From NCBI GenBank assembly GCA_965651935.1, contig CBFGTC010000001.1, positions 248,001 to 312,000 on the forward strand: DNA of 64,000 bases, written 5' to 3'. Shown piece after piece: positions 40,674 through 49,420 of this stretch. The position numbers were made by a program, and so were the translations under genes. Position 1 is the stretch's first letter; each line of letters begins with the position of its first letter. This stretch comes from JAFEDN01 sp965651935 (GTDB lineage: Bacteria > Pseudomonadota > Gammaproteobacteria > Coxiellales > Coxiellaceae). The notes below the pieces were generated by a model. It saw only the letters and a program-made list of their open reading frames with translations, was not told the DNA's origin and ran no database searches.

Positions 40674-42050
40674 ATGAAATTAAACGTCATCATTTTGGCT
40701 GCAGGGAAGGGCCAACGGATGATGTCCGATGTGCCTAAAGTTTTGCATACCCTAGGAGGTAAGCCTTTATTAAGCCACGTCGTTGAAACAGCGCAGCAAT
40801 TAGCTCCTTCCGTTATCTATGTGGTCTACGGCAACGGTGGTGATGCCGTTAAAGCCCATTTGCAAGATTTACCAGTCCAATGGGTTAAACAAGAATCATT
40901 GTTAGGCACTGGTCATGCGGTTTTGCAGGCCATTCCCTTGTGTGAAGATCTCTCTCGGGTGTTAATTTTATACGGTGACGTGCCCCTCATCTCTGCCGAA
41001 AGTTTATCTCAATTTCTAAAAACTACTTTGGAAGACACTTTAGGGCTCATGATCGCGGAAGTCGATCAGCCTCAGGGCTTTGGCCGCATCATTCGTAACT
41101 CTCAGGAGGAAGTTATCCAGATTGTGGAAGAACGGGATGCCAATGAAGTCCAGCGTAAAATTAAAGAAATCAATACCGGAATGCTCACTGCCCCGGCCAA
41201 ATTATTAAAAAAATTATTGCCGCGGCTGCAAAATAACAATCAGCAAAACGAATATTACCTCACGGATATCATTGCCTTAGCCGTAGCAGAGGGTGTGCCA
41301 GTTAAAGCTTGCAAAGCGGCGTGCGTGGAAGAAACGCGTGGAATTAATGACCGTATCGAGTTGGCGGCGGCAGAGCGTTATTATCAGCGCCGCTTAGCCC
41401 AATACTGGATGAGTCGGGGGGTGAGTATTGCTGATCCCGCAAGGATAGATATACGTGGTACAGCGCAAATAGCCGCGGATGTTTTCTTAGATATCAATGT
41501 CATTTTAGAGGGTCGAGTGATTATCGGTAAAGGTTCTCGAATCGGGCCACAAGTGTATTTAAAGGACGTGGAAATTGGCGAGAACGTGGAAATTTATGCG
41601 AATTGCGTCATCGAAGGCGCATTAATTGAAGAGGCTTGCAAAGTCGGTCCTTTTACCCGCATCCGCAGTGGCACACAATTGAAAGCCCGCGCCAGTTTAG
41701 GAAATTTTGTGGAAGTGAAAAAAATCATTTTCGGCGAAGATAGCAAAGCCCATCATTTAAGCTACTTAGGCGATGCCTTGATTGGCAGCCGGGTTAATAT
41801 CGGGGCCGGCACGATTACTTGCAATTATGATGGGGTAAATAAGCATATCACTCAAATTGGGGATAAGGCCTTTATCGGATCTCATTCTGCTTTAGTAGCT
41901 CCGGTTTCAATCGGTCAAAACGCCACTATTGGTGCTGGTTCAACCATTACTCGTGACGCTCCCGCTGATCAACTGACTCTCGGACGTGCCCGTCAAACCA
42001 CCATAAAAGGGTGGCGGCGCAAACTGCCGCCTGTGGAAACGGTATCTTGA
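40674..42050 (+). CDS. glmU: Bifunctional N-acetylglucosamine-1-phosphate uridyltransferase / glucosamine-1-phosphate acetyltransferase
   Basis: This 458-residue enzyme makes UDP-GlcNAc for peptidoglycan and LPS. The N-terminal pyrophosphorylase has VIILAAGKGQRM, VPKVLHTLGGKPL and LYGDVPLIS; from about residue 250 a left-handed beta-helix with hexapeptide repeats carries the acetyltransferase (GNFVEVKK, SYLGDALIGSRVNIGAGTITCNYDG). Normal length. It follows atpC by two bases and may share the atp transcript. Confidence 0.96.
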   Translation: MKLNVIILAAGKGQRMMSDVPKVLHTLGGKPLLSHVVETAQQLAPSVIYVVYGNGGDAVKAHLQDLPVQWVKQESLLGTGHAVLQAIPLCEDLSRVLILYGDVPLISAESLSQFLKTTLEDTLGLMIAEVDQPQGFGRIIRNSQEEVIQIVEERDANEVQRKIKEINTGMLTAPAKLLKKLLPRLQNNNQQNEYYLTDIIALAVAEGVPVKACKAACVEETRGINDRIELAAAERYYQRRLAQYWMSRGVSIADPARIDIRGTAQIAADVFLDINVILEGRVIIGKGSRIGPQVYLKDVEIGENVEIYANCVIEGALIEEACKVGPFTRIRSGTQLKARASLGNFVEVKKIIFGEDSKAHHLSYLGDALIGSRVNIGAGTITCNYDGVNKHITQIGDKAFIGSHSALVAPVSIGQNATIGAGSTITRDAPADQLTLGRARQTTIKGWRRKLPPVETVS

Positions 42051-42787
42051 CCTCGCGAATCTATGTTTCCTCGCCATTACGGCTCGGTGAATTGATAACA
42101 TTGAATGAAGCGGCGAGCCATCATCTTCTGACGGTTTTAAGAAAGCCGATAGGCGCTGATCTGCAAATTTTTAACGGCCAAGGTGGATTTTACAAGGCCT
42201 ATTTGCATGAGATTAGAAAAAAGTGCGCCGTGATTTTTTTAAAGGAATGGATTGATGAGGAGCGCGAATCCCCTTTGCAAATTCACTTAGGCCAAGGGAT
42301 TTCCCGAGGCGAGCGCATGGATTTTGCGGTGCAAAAATCGGTAGAATTAGGTGTTCACGCCATCACGCCACTCATCACTGAGCGTTGCGGTGTGCAATTA
42401 AAAGCCGAGCGAAGTCAAAATCGAGTCCAACATTGGCAAAAAGTCGCGATAAGCGCCAGCGAGCAATGCGGGCGTTGCCGAGTGCCGGTCATCTCGGCGT
42501 CCCAAAACTTTAACGAATTTTTATCCCATTCTGCGGATTTAAAAATAATTTGCGGTTTTTTTGAAACTACACCACCCATACCCAATTTAATAAAGGCACC
42601 ATGCACCATTAATTTGTTGATCGGCCCGGAAGGGGGGTTTTCACCTGTGGAAATGGAGCAAGCTTTGCAAAACGATTTTATTCCATTTTCACTAGGACCA
42701 AGAATACTACGGACTGAAACAGCCGCTTTGATAGCAATTACTCTGTTACAAGCCCGTTGGGGTGATTTACCAGCGATTGCCGTTTAA
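42047..42787 (+). CDS. rsmE: 16S rRNA (uracil1498-N3)-methyltransferase
   Basis: The SPOUT-type methyltransferase has LNEAASHHLLTVLRKPIGADLQIFNGQGG, QGISRGERMDFAVQKSVELGVHAITPLITERC and LLIGPEGGFSPVEMEQAL, plus SLGPRILRTETAALIAITLLQ (the trefoil-knot SAM site). I place the start at the TTG overlapping the glmU stop (TTGA), preceded by GGAAACGG, giving 246 residues, the usual length. A GTG at 42011 would add 12 residues inside glmU. Confidence 0.9.
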   Translation: MTSRIYVSSPLRLGELITLNEAASHHLLTVLRKPIGADLQIFNGQGGFYKAYLHEIRKKCAVIFLKEWIDEERESPLQIHLGQGISRGERMDFAVQKSVELGVHAITPLITERCGVQLKAERSQNRVQHWQKVAISASEQCGRCRVPVISASQNFNEFLSHSADLKIICGFFETTPPIPNLIKAPCTINLLIGPEGGFSPVEMEQALQNDFIPFSLGPRILRTETAALIAITLLQARWGDLPAIAV

Positions 42788-42871
42788 GGGCGATAATTGA
42801 TTGATAATTGTATAAAATACTTGATTTTATAGTTTTAAATGATACGGATTCAGCCTTATAATGATAAGGCC

Positions 42872-42967
42872 ATGAACGTTTACCCGGATTACCTAAAAGT
42901 AATTGATTACTTGAGGGGAGCGATGATAGATTATTCATGGTTTGGAATGTATGTCCATAAAAATTAA
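42872..42967 (+). CDS. Possible 31-residue peptide in the rsmE downstream gap
   Basis: An open frame MNVYPDYLKVIDYLRGAMID-YSWFGMYVHKN lies between a 7-bp hairpin (GCCTTAT/ATAAGGC, 42853-42870) and the next small gene. Its YPD...K...SWFG pattern resembles the YPDIKILL...SSWFG stretch of the 75-residue protein at 42997, so it could be a relative or decayed duplicate. AAGG is only 2 bases from the ATG, which is too close. Evidence is weak. Confidence 0.2.
   Translation: MNVYPDYLKVIDYLRGAMIDYSWFGMYVHKN
42897..42912. promoter_or_regulatory. 16-bp palindrome upstream of the 75-residue gene
   Basis: AAGTAAT-TG-ATTACTT is a near-perfect palindrome about 85 bases before the gene at 42997. It has the size of a dimeric repressor site, but it lies in AT-rich sequence where short palindromes are common, and no promoter hexamers were matched to it. 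Confidence 0.25.
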
Positions 42968-42996
42968 ATTAATTAAAATAGAGTAAGAGGAAAAAA

Positions 42997-43224
42997 ATGC
43001 GGGTAGATTATTTAGTAGGGGAAGTGAAAGACCATTTTCTTAAGTATCCTGACATCAAAATACTGTTGCAGTCTGCTAAGTCTAGTTGGTTTGGGCATCT
43101 TGATTTTAGTAATACCCTTAAAAAAACCCTCAGCTCTGCCGGTAGGGAGTACAGAAAGTTACGTTCTGCTTCCCTTAATTCGAAGATCGAGGCTGCCGAA
43201 AGTTCGTCATTCGGACTTAGATAA
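42997..43224 (+). CDS. Small protein of unknown function (75 residues)
   Basis: The product begins MRVDYLVGEVKDHFLKYPD, has a central LLQSAKSSWFGHLDFSNTLKK, and ends in a basic, Ser-rich helix. AAGAGGAAA lies 6-8 bases before the ATG and an intrinsic terminator overlaps the last codons, so it is a self-contained gene. I do not recognise a family; there is no signal peptide or membrane segment. The WFG motif with preceding amphipathic helix is the only distinctive feature. Confidence 0.6.
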   Translation: MRVDYLVGEVKDHFLKYPDIKILLQSAKSSWFGHLDFSNTLKKTLSSAGREYRKLRSASLNSKIEAAESSSFGLR

Positions 43225-43242
43225 TCTAAGTCCGTTTTATTT
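43212..43242 (+). terminator. Intrinsic terminator overlapping the end of the 75-residue gene
   Basis: CGGACTTAG-ATAAT-CTAAGTCCG followed by TTTTATTT. The stop codon TAA of the small gene is in the loop, so transcript end and coding end coincide. Confidence 0.85.
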
Positions 43243-43342
43243 CAAAATCTGTTCTAAAAAACATATATCTTATTGATTTTTATAAAAAAATTTTCAAGAT
43301 GCTATAATTAATTAGGTGGAAATAAAATAAAGGAGGCGACAT

Positions 43343-43525
43343 ATGTTAGGTTTAATTGTTGTTTTCCTTATAATAGCAATTATCGCCGCCGCCTTAGGTT
43401 TTGGAGGAATTGCTGGTGCTGCAGTAGGATTTGCAAAAATTTTATTTTTTGTATTCCTGGTGTTGTTTATACTGGCATTGATCGTGGCTGTCGTCCGAGG
43501 CGACCGCCGTTGGTGGTGGTGGTAA
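43343..43525 (+). CDS. DUF1328 (YtjA/UPF0391) small membrane protein
   Basis: This 60-residue protein has two hydrophobic helices. IIAAALGFGGIAGAAVGFAKILFFVFLVLFIL is nearly the YtjA family pattern, and the tail is RGDRRWWWW. A strong AAAGGAGG ribosome-binding sequence lies 6 bases before the ATG, and an intrinsic terminator follows. Function is unknown; relatives are often stress-induced. Confidence 0.88.
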   Translation: MLGLIVVFLIIAIIAAALGFGGIAGAAVGFAKILFFVFLVLFILALIVAVVRGDRRWWWW

Positions 43526-43545
43526 AATTATAATAAGCCATTTAT

Positions 43546-43582
43546 AAAAGGCGGTAATATCAAAAGATAACCGCCTTTTTTT
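43546..43582 (+). terminator. Intrinsic terminator after the DUF1328 gene
   Basis: AAAAGGCGGT...ACCGCCTTTTTTT forms a GC-rich stem extended by TATC/GATA with a small bulge, followed by a T-run of seven. Confidence 0.85.
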
Positions 43583-43608
43583 AATTTGTACGAGCCTCAT
43601 AAAGACTA

Positions 43609-44208
43609 ATGAAAAAATTTATTTTAATTTCCATCTTCATACTGAGCGGTTGCGCCCCATTACCACCCAATCAACCGATGAATATTTGTAGAATATACTC
43701 TCAATACCCCCAATGGTATTGGGCTTCCCAAAAAGTACATAAAAAATGGGGTGTTACTGAAGCCGTGCAAATGGCCATCATTTTCGAAGAATCGAGTTAC
43801 AACGCATATGCCAAACCCCCTCGCCAGAAATTACTTTGGGTCATTCCTTGGAAAAGACCCACAACCTCTCAGGGCTATGCCCAAGCCACCGAAGGGGCAT
43901 GGGCCAATTATATCCGCCATACTGGTAACATTCACGCCAGCCGTTCTAATTTTGCGGATGCAGTGGATTTTATAGGCTGGTATGCGCATTTGTCTCAACA
44001 GCGTCTCGGAATTAATCCCAACAATGCTTATGAGTTTTATTTGGTTTATCATGATGGAATTAATGCCTACGCTAAACATCATTACCATGAAAGTCCATGG
44101 CTGAAACAAATCGCGACTAAAGTAGACCGGATTTCGAAACGCTATCAAGTCCAGCTACAACAGTGCCGACATTCTTTGCCCAAGCCGCATTGGTGGAGTT
44201 GGATTTAA
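43609..44208 (+). CDS. Lipoprotein with SLT-like (lytic transglycosylase-type) domain
   Basis: This 199-residue protein begins MKKFILISIFILSGCAP with a clear lipobox (LSGC). The mature domain has VQMAIIFEESSYNAYA, where a Glu followed by S-x-x is placed as in SLT catalytic motifs, and TSQGYAQATEGAW matching the GYxQ block. FIGWYAHLSQQRLGI and FYLVYHDGINAY follow. This suggests a peptidoglycan-cleaving or -binding lipoprotein in the envelope; activity is inferred. It converges on the CGL gene with a 4-base gap. Confidence 0.7.
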   Translation: MKKFILISIFILSGCAPLPPNQPMNICRIYSQYPQWYWASQKVHKKWGVTEAVQMAIIFEESSYNAYAKPPRQKLLWVIPWKRPTTSQGYAQATEGAWANYIRHTGNIHASRSNFADAVDFIGWYAHLSQQRLGINPNNAYEFYLVYHDGINAYAKHHYHESPWLKQIATKVDRISKRYQVQLQQCRHSLPKPHWWSWI

Positions 44209-44212
44209 ATCC

Positions 44213-45376
44213 TTAAAAAGCGAGGGCGTTTTGTAAGTCTGCCCTAAGGTCGTCAACATCCTCTATGCCAACGGATAGTCTAATGAGACTGTCTTTAATA
44301 CCTAATTGCTCACGTGTGGCTTTGGGGATAGACGCATGTGTCATGACGGCTGGCAGTTCAATAAGACTTTCCACTCCACCTAAACTTTCAGCCAGAGTAA
44401 ATATCTGGCATCGAGAAAGAACTTGTTTGGTTTCCTCTAAAGAGCCTCGCAATACGATACTGATCATACCGCCAAATAAACTCATCTGATGTTTTGCCAA
44501 ATGATGTTGAGGATGTGAAGCCAAACCCGGGTAATAAACTCGCTCAATGCGGGGATGTTTTTCCAGCCATCCCGCTAATTCCAGCGCGTTTTCATGATGG
44601 CGTTGCATACGCAAAGCCAAAGTTTTTAAACCACGCAACGCCAGAAAGCTATCAAAAGGCCCGGCAATGGCCCCCACGGCATTTTGCAAATAAGCTAATT
44701 GCTGGGAAATTTCTGAGTTTTCGCCTACCACAGCAACACCATTGACAATATCAGAATGCCCACTTAAATATTTAGTGGCGGAATGCACGACCAGGTCAAA
44801 CCCCATCTCCAGCGGTCTTTGAATAATGGGTGTAGCAAAAGTATTGTCAACACAAGACAAGAACCCCTGTTGTTTGGCTAGGTGAGCGATGGCGTTCAAA
44901 TCGCAGATTTTCAGCAAGGGATTGCTTGGCGACTCCACCCAAATTAAGCGTGTATTGGGCTGAACGGCTTTTTTGATGGCTTCCAGGTCTGTCATATCCA
45001 CGAAAGAAAATTGAAGTCCGGCTGAACGCTGTTTGACATTGGCAAATAAACGATATGTTCCGCCGTAGACATCGTCCATCACCAAAACATGATCACCGTT
45101 TTGCAATAATTCAAGTACAGTAGCAATGGCGGCCATGCCCGAAGCAAATGCAAAACCACGCTGACCCGACTCCAAATTCGCGATACCACGTTCATAAGCG
45201 AAACGAGTGGGATTTTGAGTGCGGGAATATTCAAAACCTTGATGCTCACCCGGAGCGCGCTGGGCATAAGTAGAAGTAGCATAAATCGGCGGTATTACCG
45301 CTCCAGTGGCTGGGTCAGCCTGCTGCCCGCCGTGAATTACTCGCGTAGGCAGTTTAAAATGTTTGGTGTTTTCCAT
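44213..45376 (-). CDS. Cystathionine gamma-lyase/gamma-synthase family PLP enzyme (probably CGL)
   Basis: From the ATG at 45376 the product has 387 residues, normal for the family; the open frame reaches 45457. Motifs are TRVIHGGQQADPATGAVIPPIYATSTY, GFEYSRTQNPTRFAYE, AFASGMAAIATVLELL, SPSNPLLKICDL, and the PLP-lysine block LVVHSATKYLSGHSD. Family members run either the forward pathway (cystathionine synthesis) or reverse transsulfuration. A cystathionine beta-synthase-like gene at 49421 on the same strand favours the gamma-lyase, making cysteine from methionine-derived homocysteine. Confidence 0.88.
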   Translation of the reverse strand: MENTKHFKLPTRVIHGGQQADPATGAVIPPIYATSTYAQRAPGEHQGFEYSRTQNPTRFAYERGIANLESGQRGFAFASGMAAIATVLELLQNGDHVLVMDDVYGGTYRLFANVKQRSAGLQFSFVDMTDLEAIKKAVQPNTRLIWVESPSNPLLKICDLNAIAHLAKQQGFLSCVDNTFATPIIQRPLEMGFDLVVHSATKYLSGHSDIVNGVAVVGENSEISQQLAYLQNAVGAIAGPFDSFLALRGLKTLALRMQRHHENALELAGWLEKHPRIERVYYPGLASHPQHHLAKHQMSLFGGMISIVLRGSLEETKQVLSRCQIFTLAESLGGVESLIELPAVMTHASIPKATREQLGIKDSLIRLSVGIEDVDDLRADLQNALAF

Positions 45377-45483
45377 AACCCAGTAGAATAGCAAAGAGCT
45401 GCTGCTTAAGGCAACGCAGACCAAGGTCTTAAGTGGTGGAAGCCCGGGATTTAGCAATTTTGGGTTCCATTAAGGCTCGAAGT

Positions 45484-47256
45484 TCAATCTTTTTCTTGCT
45501 CAGGTAAGAAACCTCCCGCTTGCATATGCCACATTTTGGCATAATGACCATTGTTTTTTAATAATTCCGTATGGACGCCGTCCTCAATGATTTGACCCTT
45601 ATCAAATACGAGAATTCTATCCATTTTAGCAAGCGTGGATAAGCGGTGTGCAATCACAATGGTGGTACAGCCTTGCATGAGTGCATGCAACCCTTCCTGG
45701 ATGCATTTTTCAGTAACCGAATCCAATGCTGAGGTGGCTTCATCGAGTAATAAAATGGGCGCTTTTTTGAGAAGCGCTCGTGCGATGGCAATACGCTGCC
45801 GTTGTCCGCCTGATAATTTGATGCCTCGTTCGCCTACCAATGAATCGTAACCGTCTGGTAATTGAGTGATAAATTCGTGGCAATGCGCGTGTTTGGAAGC
45901 GTCAATAATTTCCGCCTCAGTCGCTTCCAGAGAGCCATAGCGGATATTGTCCATCAGGCTACGATGAAAAAGGCTGGTATCCTGCGGAATCATGGCGATT
46001 GATTGATGTAATGAATGTTGCGTAACTTTAGCAATATTTTGTCCATCAATCAGAATCCGGCCAGATTCGACGTCAAAGAAGCGCAATAATAAATTGACAA
46101 ACGTGGTTTTGCCGCTACCCGAAAATCCAACTAGTCCTACTTTTTGTCCCCCTTTAATCACGACCTTGAGGTCTTTAAACAAGGGATGATTAGCGTTATA
46201 GCTAAACGTCACATTGTCAAATTCAATATTGCCTTGAGTCACGCTAAGTGATTTAGCATCTGAAGCATCTACAATATCATGTGGTGTGCTGATAATGCTT
46301 AACGCTTGTGAGCACTGGCCTAATTCTTCAGCAAATTGCACGAACTGGCTCGCTAAAAACCACATAGATTGAAAAATAGCGATAGACACAGTTAACACGA
46401 AAGCAAAATCCCCTACGGTAACTTTGCCTTTGCTATACATCACGATGAGCGCTAATAACATTAAACTCATTAATAAAATAATGCTCATATCCTGGTAGAT
46501 GCGCATCCATAGGACATAGCGCTGCATATCACGATCTTTCGTGACTGCATCCGCAACGGCTGTTTTGATGCGATCAACTTCAAAATCTTCGCTTGCAAAG
46601 AGCCGGCTATTAATGACATTGCTAATGCTATCGACAATATTGCCTGCGGCAGTAGTTTTACTAGTTGAAAATAAATAGGAACGATGTTTAATTTTTTTTG
46701 TAAATCCTAATGAAGCGAGCGTAAAAATCGTTATCCATGCGGCCAGTATGATAGAAAAAAGTGGATTAACCGAAAACATCATTATCATGGCAATGATCAG
46801 TAGACAAATTTGACAGAAGGTTTGATCCAATTTTTGTAAAATAGAAACCGTGCCGCTAGCCATGTCAGTTATTTTGTTAAGAAGACTTCCCGCAAAATGA
46901 TTTTGAAAATAGTGGTGAGAATGTCGTTTTAGATAGGTAAATAAGGTGATAATAACATCCTGTCGAACATTGGGAATGGCTCTCAACATAAACCAATCCG
47001 TTATTCTGAAATTAAACGTGGCTAAAACAAACATCAATGCGTATAAGATAGCAGGTGTCTTAATAGCAGAAAAGATATTGGCTTTATCCCCTATGTAATT
47101 GCTAATTCCGTCAATAATGAGTTTCAGTAGATAAGGGGAAAGAGAAGTTTGGATACCCCAAATTAAACCCGTAATCATCATGCCGATAAAGTACCATCGG
47201 TAAGGTTTTACAATATGCCAAAAAAAGGGAAGAAGACGGTGGGAGGGTGGTTTCAT
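45484..47256 (-). CDS. ABC exporter, fused permease and ATPase
   Basis: This 590-residue half-transporter has six predicted membrane helices in about residues 15-310, then an ATPase domain. That has Walker A VGLVGFSGSGKTTFVNLLLRF, Q-loop MIPQDTSLF, signature KLSGGQRQRIAIARAL, and Walker B ILLLDEATSALDS. It is the MsbA/multidrug architecture and would act as a dimer in the inner membrane. The substrate cannot be inferred. It lies between CGL and the unknown gene at 47406; a perfect TATAAT precedes it on the minus strand near 47315. Confidence 0.9.
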   Translation of the reverse strand: MKPPSHRLLPFFWHIVKPYRWYFIGMMITGLIWGIQTSLSPYLLKLIIDGISNYIGDKANIFSAIKTPAILYALMFVLATFNFRITDWFMLRAIPNVRQDVIITLFTYLKRHSHHYFQNHFAGSLLNKITDMASGTVSILQKLDQTFCQICLLIIAMIMMFSVNPLFSIILAAWITIFTLASLGFTKKIKHRSYLFSTSKTTAAGNIVDSISNVINSRLFASEDFEVDRIKTAVADAVTKDRDMQRYVLWMRIYQDMSIILLMSLMLLALIVMYSKGKVTVGDFAFVLTVSIAIFQSMWFLASQFVQFAEELGQCSQALSIISTPHDIVDASDAKSLSVTQGNIEFDNVTFSYNANHPLFKDLKVVIKGGQKVGLVGFSGSGKTTFVNLLLRFFDVESGRILIDGQNIAKVTQHSLHQSIAMIPQDTSLFHRSLMDNIRYGSLEATEAEIIDASKHAHCHEFITQLPDGYDSLVGERGIKLSGGQRQRIAIARALLKKAPILLLDEATSALDSVTEKCIQEGLHALMQGCTTIVIAHRLSTLAKMDRILVFDKGQIIEDGVHTELLKNNGHYAKMWHMQAGGFLPEQEKD

Positions 47257-47342
47257 TTTGTTTCGTTATCATTACGTATTACGGCGCCCATTATACTACA
47301 TAAATACTCTGTTACAAAATTATACCTTAGAACCCGCGTCAA

Positions 47343-47380
47343 TCTGTTCACCGTTCCCTCAAAGGGGTGAGGTGAACAGA
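47343..47380. repeat. 10-bp inverted repeat between two minus-strand genes
   Basis: TCTGTTCACC and GGTGAACAGA are perfect complements separated by 18 bases that themselves contain CCC-TCAAA-GGG. The RNA would be a long hairpin without a U-run on either strand. It sits between the stop of the gene at 47406 and the ABC exporter start, so it might be a terminator variant, a processing site or an operator. Confidence 0.4.
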
Positions 47381-47405
47381 ACTCCTCTTTGAATAATACC
47401 TCTCC

Positions 47406-48380
47406 TTAACTGAAGCTTAATTGAATTGAAAAGCCTTTATCAAATTGCTCCTCAGTTTCTAATTGCGATTTGGCCATGCGAATAATATCTTCACGCTTTA
47501 ACTTGGATTCTGTTAATAATATAATTTTATCTAAAATCCAATCTTGATACTCGCTTAATTGATTTTTAATTAAATACATTCCAACCCGAATAATTAACAT
47601 AATTTCACGATTTTCATACTGTTGATTATAGTCATGGTATTCAAGCGCATACTTTAAAGCATCATGCAGATGAGTCTCATTTTTTTCTTCATAAAAAGAA
47701 ATCGGTTCATAACTTTTTTGTATATCAAATTCGTTGAATTTGAACGAGGACTGAATAATTATTTTTTGCGTATTGCCAATAATATATTCGTAAATTAATC
47801 TTATTTGATTAATTCGTAAATTTAAAAGAGAGAGTTTCGCATTATCTAGCTTATCCTCATTTAAGCTTAATTCTTCCATAAAGTTCTCGAATCTATTTAT
47901 ATAATAGGAGGTAGAAAGCTGTTCTTGTTTAGAACGTGCTATGCTATTACTCAAGGCAATCTCAATATTTGTATCCACGTCTTTGTCGTAAGTAGGATAA
48001 AATTTACGAAATTCTGATTTTATTAATTTGTTAGTTTTATCCTCGTAAAGTGTACTGCAATGACGAATTACAGATTTCAATAAAATTTGTAATTGTTGGT
48101 TTAATCGACTATTTGCCCAGCTATTAAAAAAACAACTGCTGCCAGGATTCATTATAAAACGTTGTAAAAGTTCGGTTAAGCTACTAAAATTATTAGCGGC
48201 ATTAACATCAATAATTATTTTTTTCTTTAACGCCGTCCTATCCGTTTTGGTATTGTACAATGCGTCGATTAAATACGTTTTAAGGTTAAACAGCTCTTCC
48301 TCTGATTTTGTCGGGTTTTTTTTGCTTTCGGAATGGATATCTTTATCTAATTCATTTAATGCTTCTATTTTCTTTTTCAT
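47406..48380 (-). CDS. Unknown helical protein, effector-like C-terminus
   Basis: The ATG at 48380 is chosen because AGAGGT stands 6 bases upstream (324 residues). No family is recognised. The product is charged, predicted mostly helical, Lys/Glu/Asn-rich, without signal peptide or membrane segment. The last 20 residues contain an acidic run ETEEQ followed by a hydrophobic end (IQLSFS). That resembles the E-block plus C-terminal hydrophobic residue described for Dot/Icm type IVB substrates. Base composition is AT-rich. It diverges from a LysR gene, which may regulate it. The effector suggestion is inference. Confidence 0.6.
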   Translation of the reverse strand: MKKKIEALNELDKDIHSESKKNPTKSEEELFNLKTYLIDALYNTKTDRTALKKKIIIDVNAANNFSSLTELLQRFIMNPGSSCFFNSWANSRLNQQLQILLKSVIRHCSTLYEDKTNKLIKSEFRKFYPTYDKDVDTNIEIALSNSIARSKQEQLSTSYYINRFENFMEELSLNEDKLDNAKLSLLNLRINQIRLIYEYIIGNTQKIIIQSSFKFNEFDIQKSYEPISFYEEKNETHLHDALKYALEYHDYNQQYENREIMLIIRVGMYLIKNQLSEYQDWILDKIILLTESKLKREDIIRMAKSQLETEEQFDKGFSIQLSFS

Positions 48381-48495
48381 ACATACCTCTGTGAAGTTTG
48401 CTATAATATACTTATTGAGCAAGATTTTACGTCTGTTGCAATGATTAAAAAATAGCGTATAGGTTAAAACAGTTATCACTATAGGTTCGGAAAAA

Positions 48496-49410
48496 ATGAG
48501 CGAATTTGATCATGTAATCATGTACTTAGAGGTGGTGGAGGCAAAAAGTTTCACAGGAGCAGCGGAAAAGTTAGGAATTTCGGCTAATGCCGTGAGTAAA
48601 CACGTCACTTTGCTAGAAGAAGAACTTGGGATGACATTATTGTGTCGCTCTACCCGGCATTTAAACGTCACTGAAGCGGGCCGAATAATTTATGAAAAGG
48701 GGAAATTAGCCAAAAAAAGTTTGGATGACATTAATCAATATGCGGGGTCCTTCCAGACTGAGCCCTCGGGGATATTATCTATCCTGAGCACCGTGGGAAT
48801 AGGGCAGTACCTTATTTCGGATTGTTTGGCGGATTTTTTAAATAGATATCCTAAATTGGAGCTTAATCTGAGTTTTTCAGACGAGTTTCCCAATCCTGAA
48901 GAATTTGAGGCGTTAGGTTTTGATATTGCCTTTGGTTTTGGCATGTCTTTAGTGCCTGAAAAAATGCTCAAAGGTGATTTTATTCGCAAACCGCTTAATC
49001 GTATCAAACGGGTGATATGTGCGTCTCCGCAATATTTGGCCCGGTATGGCGAGCCAGTGATTTATGATGACTTGGTAAACCATTATGTGATCGTTCATAG
49101 TCAAAGTTCTAAAAATCCGCTGTTAAGCGAATGCCAAAATCGGGGTATTTCATTACCTAAAATAATCAGGGTCAATAATTCTTCTTCTATTTTAAAGCTG
49201 ATGGGTAGCGGAGTGGGTATTGCGGGAGCGGCAGATTTTGTTGTGGAAAATGAAATCGCATCGGGAAAATTAAAACAAGTTTTACCTATTCACCAAGAGG
49301 CGGAAAAACCTACTTATTTGTTTTATAAAAAAACCCGCTATATTCCTTTAAAAATCAGTCGATTCATTGAATTTTTTTTTCAGCGGGTCAATAGATCAAC
49401 AACCGGATGA
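48496..49410 (+). CDS. LysR family transcriptional regulator
   Basis: The protein has 304 residues. The winged helix-turn-helix is FDHVIMYLEVVEAKSFTGAAEKLGISANAVSKHVTLLEEELGMTLLCRSTR, the usual LysR N-terminus. The effector domain (about 90-295) includes FDIAFGFGMSLVPEKML, VICASPQYLARYGEP and LMGSGVGIAGAADFVVENEIASGKL. It is divergent from the unknown gene at 47406 and 10 bases from the convergent CBS gene. LysR proteins usually control a divergent neighbour; the ligand is unknown. Confidence 0.93.
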   Translation: MSEFDHVIMYLEVVEAKSFTGAAEKLGISANAVSKHVTLLEEELGMTLLCRSTRHLNVTEAGRIIYEKGKLAKKSLDDINQYAGSFQTEPSGILSILSTVGIGQYLISDCLADFLNRYPKLELNLSFSDEFPNPEEFEALGFDIAFGFGMSLVPEKMLKGDFIRKPLNRIKRVICASPQYLARYGEPVIYDDLVNHYVIVHSQSSKNPLLSECQNRGISLPKIIRVNNSSSILKLMGSGVGIAGAADFVVENEIASGKLKQVLPIHQEAEKPTYLFYKKTRYIPLKISRFIEFFFQRVNRSTTG

Positions 49411-49420
49411 TTTTGACTAA

